A stretch of 64,000 nucleotides of DNA from Pseudomonas saponiphila (lineage in GTDB: Bacteria; Pseudomonadota; Gammaproteobacteria; Pseudomonadales; Pseudomonadaceae): positions 3,554,501-3,618,500 of the forward strand of contig NZ_FNTJ01000001.1 of NCBI RefSeq assembly GCF_900105185.1. The letters run 5' to 3'. Both the position numbers and the translations under genes were made by a program. Under the pieces are notes generated by a model. That model searched no databases and was not told where the DNA came from. It saw nothing but the letters and a program-made list of their open reading frames with translations. Shown here piece by piece: positions 61,354-64,000 of this stretch; position 1 is the first letter of the stretch; every line of letters begins with the position of its first letter.

Positions 61354-61736
61354 ACGACGGCCCCTCCGGAGAAGCTGAAGAACGACAGGAAGAACGAGGA
61401 CGCGGCGAACGCGATGGACAGGCCGAACACGATCTGGATCAGCTTGCGAAAGCCGCCGCTGGTATCACCGAACGCCAGCGCAAGCCCCGTCGAGATGATG
61501 ATGATCACCGCCACGATCCGGGCGACTGGCCCTTGGATGGATTCGAGGATGGAGGTCAGCGGCCCTTCCCACGGCATCGAGGAACCGGCGGCCTGCGCCG
61601 TGCCCGCCAGCAACAGCATCAGCGCGGCCAGCAGCAGCCCTTGCCCTGCGGGACGGGCCAGGTGGCGCAGCCGCGCCATGCTGGACAGGCGAGAAATAGG
61701 ATTTACGGAAAGACGGAAAGCATCAACGTGCGTCAT
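61350..61736 (-). CDS. trbC: Conjugal transfer pilin TrbC (VirB2-like)
   Basis: This 128-residue prepilin has a long N-terminal leader (through AAGSSMPWEGP) and two helices (IVAVIIIISTGLALAFG and LIQIVFGLSIAFAASSFFLSFF). It is the major conjugative pilus subunit. Coupled by ATGA to trbB upstream and trbD downstream. Confidence 0.92.
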   Translation of the reverse strand: MTHVDAFRLSVNPISRLSSMARLRHLARPAGQGLLLAALMLLLAGTAQAAGSSMPWEGPLTSILESIQGPVARIVAVIIIISTGLALAFGDTSGGFRKLIQIVFGLSIAFAASSFFLSFFSFSGGAVV

Positions 61737-62803
61737 GGCAGTTCTCCAGGTTGGTCAGGGGTCGAGGAAGGCGCAGCGGCAGCGGCTGCAAGAGGAACCG
61801 GCGGCAGCTCGGGAAACGGCGTTTCCAGCGCATCTGTCAGGCGATAGCCCGCACCGTCGAAGCCGACGACACGGGAGATGGTTTCGACGTGACGTTTGCG
61901 GCCACGGCCTGCGATGTGAATCACCACGTTGACCGCCTCGGCGATCAGGGCGCGGGGCGGATTCACTGCCACTTCGAGGATCAGTTGCTCCAGACGCAGC
62001 AGTGCGCCCAAGGCGGAGCCGGCATGGATGGTGGCAATGCCGCCGGGGTGGCCGGTGCCCCAGACCTTCACCAAGTCCAGGGCTTCGCCGCCACGCACTT
62101 CGCCGACGATCACGCGGTCAGGCCGCAGGCGCATCGTGGCCCGCACCAGCTCGGTCATTGTGACGACGCCGGCGCGGGTGCGCAGCGGCACATGGTCGCG
62201 GGCCGCGCATTGCAGCTCGATGGTGTCTTCGAGCACCAGCACGCGGTCGCCTGTGGCGGCGATCTCGGCCAGCAGCGCGTTCGCCAGCGTGGTCTTGCCG
62301 GTGCTGGTGCCGCCGGCGATCAGGATGTTCTGCCGCTCGCGCACGGCGCGGCGCAGGAACTCGGCCTGCCCGGCGGTCAGGATGCCGTCGGCCACGTAGC
62401 GATCCAGGCCGATGATGCTCACGGCCCGCTTGCGTAGCGCGAAGGCTGGCCCCGGGGCGGCCGGAGGCAGGATGCCCTCGAAACGCTCGCCGGTTTCCGG
62501 CAACTCGGCGGTCAAGAGCGGCTGGCCGCGATGCACCTCCGCGCCGACATGCGCGGCGACCAGGCGGATGATGCGTTCACCATCGGCCTCGGGCATCTCC
62601 ACGCCCAGCGGCGAGCGACCCGACGACAGCCGATCCACCCACAGGGTGCGATCGGGGTTGAGCATGATTTCCACAACATCCGGATCTTCGAGCGCAGCGG
62701 CGATCAGCGGCCCCATCGCCGTGCGCAGCATCTGGATGCGGCGATCCTGGGACGCCGCGGCGGATGAGCGAGATTCAGGCGGAATCTGCGGAACGGCACT
62801 CAT
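61733..62803 (-). CDS. trbB: Conjugal transfer ATPase TrbB (VirB11-like)
   Basis: This 356-residue traffic ATPase has Walker A GGTSTGKTT at about 162-170, Asp box VLVLEDTIELQ, Walker B-like VIVGEVRGGEALDLVKVWGTGHPGGIATIHAG. It is a hexameric ATPase of the type IV system. It is coupled to the ribbon-helix-helix gene by 4 bp. Confidence 0.95.
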   Translation of the reverse strand: MSAVPQIPPESRSSAAASQDRRIQMLRTAMGPLIAAALEDPDVVEIMLNPDRTLWVDRLSSGRSPLGVEMPEADGERIIRLVAAHVGAEVHRGQPLLTAELPETGERFEGILPPAAPGPAFALRKRAVSIIGLDRYVADGILTAGQAEFLRRAVRERQNILIAGGTSTGKTTLANALLAEIAATGDRVLVLEDTIELQCAARDHVPLRTRAGVVTMTELVRATMRLRPDRVIVGEVRGGEALDLVKVWGTGHPGGIATIHAGSALGALLRLEQLILEVAVNPPRALIAEAVNVVIHIAGRGRKRHVETISRVVGFDGAGYRLTDALETPFPELPPVPLAAAAAAPSSTPDQPGELP

Positions 62804-63276
62804 GACGCACGCTCTGCAGCTCGCTCATCGGCGGACGCCATCGCTGCTGCGTCATCCATCCGCATCGGATCGGGGTGCAGTTCCTCCACCACGTCGCGCA
62901 CCAGACTGCGGCCACGCAGCAGGTGGCGACCCAACTGCTCGACGAACTGCTCGAAGCGCGCTTTGCCCTGGGCGCGGGCCGCGTCCTTGTGGGCTTCTGG
63001 CACCGGCGTGCTGATGGTCAAGAAATAGCGGATGAACAGCGCCAGCGTTTCGATCTGGATGTTCTGGTCGCGCTCCATGCGTTCGGTCTGCCGCGACAGT
63101 CGATCCAGCCGCTTGGCAATGGCGGCCTCACGCTGGTCGCCCGCATCGGGTGACAGCCAGGACGCCAAGGCCGCTGCGACGATGGAGGACTTGGACACGC
63201 CTTTCTTGGCGGCAAGTTCATCCAGGCGCTTGGCGTGCTCGGGCTGGATGAAAAGATTGAGGCGGTATTGGCTCAT
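62800..63276 (-). CDS. Ribbon-helix-helix (CopG) protein of the ICE
   Basis: This 158-residue protein starts MSQYRLNLFIQPEHAKRLDELAAKKGVSKSSIVAAALASWL, a clear RHH DNA-binding fold, with a C-terminal helical part (ARFEQFVEQLGRHLLRGRSLVRDVVEEL). A CopG-type regulator between traG and trbB is standard in Tn4371-like elements and may regulate transfer genes. Confidence 0.88.
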   Translation of the reverse strand: MSQYRLNLFIQPEHAKRLDELAAKKGVSKSSIVAAALASWLSPDAGDQREAAIAKRLDRLSRQTERMERDQNIQIETLALFIRYFLTISTPVPEAHKDAARAQGKARFEQFVEQLGRHLLRGRSLVRDVVEELHPDPMRMDDAAAMASADERAAERAS

Positions 63277-64000
63277 AGGTCGATTCCGTCGTTGGGGTCG
63301 AGAGAAGCCAGCCGGGCCGTGCGCTGCATGGCCGGGTCGAGCTGGCCGGGAAGCGGGAGCGCCAGGTCGTCGTCATCGAGCAGCTCCAGGTCGTTCGCAC
63401 ACGCGTCCAACTCGGGCTCGTAGGCGACGGTTTCGGAGAGTTCGAGCTGGCGGCGCGGGCCGCCGTCATCGGTGCCGCCCGGACCATCGGCGGATACCGA
63501 GGTCGGCGCCGTAGGTACGGCCGGGATCGCCAAGCCGCTCCAGTCGTCGGGGCGGGCTGGCGGCGCGTCGGCGTACCTCCCGACTGCGAGCACGGGCGGT
63601 GGCAGGACGCGATCCTTGAAATTGGCGTCGACGTAGTAACGCAGCTTCTTCGCGCGGATCGGGGCAACGCTGGACACCATGACTACGGCGTCCTCAGGTG
63701 GAAGCTGCATCACCTCGCCGGGCGTCAGCAGCGGACGTGCAGTTTCCTGACGCGACACCATCAGGTGCCCCAGCCACGGAGCGAGGCGGTGGCCCGCGTA
63801 GTTGCGCTGCGCGCGAAGCTCGGTGGCGGTGCCGAGGGTTTCGGAAATCCTTTTCGCCGTCCTTTCGTCGTTGGTGGCGAAAGTCACCCGGACATGGCAG
63901 TTGTCGAGGATGGAATGGTTCTGCCCATACGCCTTGTCGATCTGGTTCAGGCTTTGAGCGATGAGAAAGCTGCGGATGCCGTAGCCGGCCATGAAGGCAA
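63273..64000 (-). CDS. traG: Conjugal transfer coupling protein TraG (VirD4-like), C-terminal part, runs off window
   Basis: About 242 residues of the C-terminal part are visible: GYGIRSFLIAQSLNQIDKAYGQNHSILDNCHVRVTFATNDERTAKRISETLG (motif regions of VirD4) followed by LMVSRQETARPLLTPGEVMQLPPEDAVVMV and an acidic tail. The start and Walker A lie beyond the right edge. It couples the relaxosome to the trb channel. Overlaps the RHH gene by 4 bp. Confidence 0.92.
   Translation of the reverse strand, partial: AFMAGYGIRSFLIAQSLNQIDKAYGQNHSILDNCHVRVTFATNDERTAKRISETLGTATELRAQRNYAGHRLAPWLGHLMVSRQETARPLLTPGEVMQLPPEDAVVMVSSVAPIRAKKLRYYVDANFKDRVLPPPVLAVGRYADAPPARPDDWSGLAIPAVPTAPTSVSADGPGGTDDGGPRRQLELSETVAYEPELDACANDLELLDDDDLALPLPGQLDPAMQRTARLASLDPNDGIDL

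Larger units (their letters stand above)
52645..64000. mobile_element. Tn4371-type integrative conjugative element, trb end (partial)
   Basis: A contiguous minus-strand set trbB-C-D-E-J-K-L-F-G-I with a ribbon-helix-helix gene and traG upstream and DUF2274 downstream is the conserved conjugation module of this ICE family. It begins beyond 64000 and ends next to the hcn promoter. The integrase, relaxase and cargo must lie to the right. Confidence 0.85.

Overview
The window reads as chromosome of a fluorescens-group Pseudomonas carrying the 3' end of an integrated conjugative element. Evidence for the host is the high GC, the many TAGGAGC(C/T)GGCTTGCC-type REP/BIME repeats between genes, Mrp, SfnB and DksA2 homologues, and a complete hcnABC hydrogen cyanide operon whose promoter has an ANR-type box and a GGA (RsmA/RsmE-type) site at the ribosome binding site. 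Such a cyanogenic promoter is typical of plant-associated strains related to P. protegens and P. chlororaphis; the species is an inference.

Layout. 1-4.3 kb: part of a branched-chain amino-acid-type ABC transporter (substrate-binding protein, livM, livH, livG) coupled to a degenerate AMP-ligase-like gene. 4.6-7.7 kb: a sulfur-scavenging type operon (NtaA/SnaA monooxygenase, a free-standing SfnB C-terminal domain, SfnB) behind a good sigma-54 promoter. 7.9-9.9 kb: XRE-cupin regulator divergent from an EamA exporter, then a small membrane protein. 10.2-16.2 kb: a six-gene Mrp cation/proton antiporter operon. 16.4-19.5 kb: DUF3995, DUF2946 and a TonB-dependent receptor. 19.55-22.94 kb: a 109-bp tandem REP array split by a 2641-bp IS21-family element. 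22.9-28.4 kb: orphan quaternary-amine binding protein, small hypotheticals, a soluble-sensor chemoreceptor and dksA2.

28.8-43.8 kb is a complete myo-inositol catabolic locus: iolC-iolE-iolB-mmsA-iolI-iolD-iolG, then an inositol-type ABC transporter (binding protein, ATPase, permease), with the RpiR-type regulator gene iolR divergent. IolG oxidises inositol, IolE dehydrates, IolD hydrolyses the ring, IolB isomerises, the IolC fusion phosphorylates and probably cleaves, and MmsA makes acetyl-CoA. Palindromes matching an IolR operator lie in both promoter regions, and A-rich CA motifs (Hfq/Crc targets) sit at or near several translation starts, suggesting local repression plus global catabolite repression.

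43.8-49.3 kb: patatin-like lipase, DHH phosphoesterase, MocR regulator divergent from a Bcr/CflA exporter, and a GST. 49.5-52.6 kb: hcnABC. From about 52.65 kb to the end lies the conjugation (trb) end of a Tn4371-type ICE: DUF2274, trbI, G, F, L, K, J, E, D, C, B, a ribbon-helix-helix gene and the C-terminal part of traG, all on the minus strand. Its outer boundary is probably an ACAAAAAA (TTTTTTGT) site about 65 bp upstream of the hcn ANR box. No rRNA, tRNA or CRISPR array was seen.
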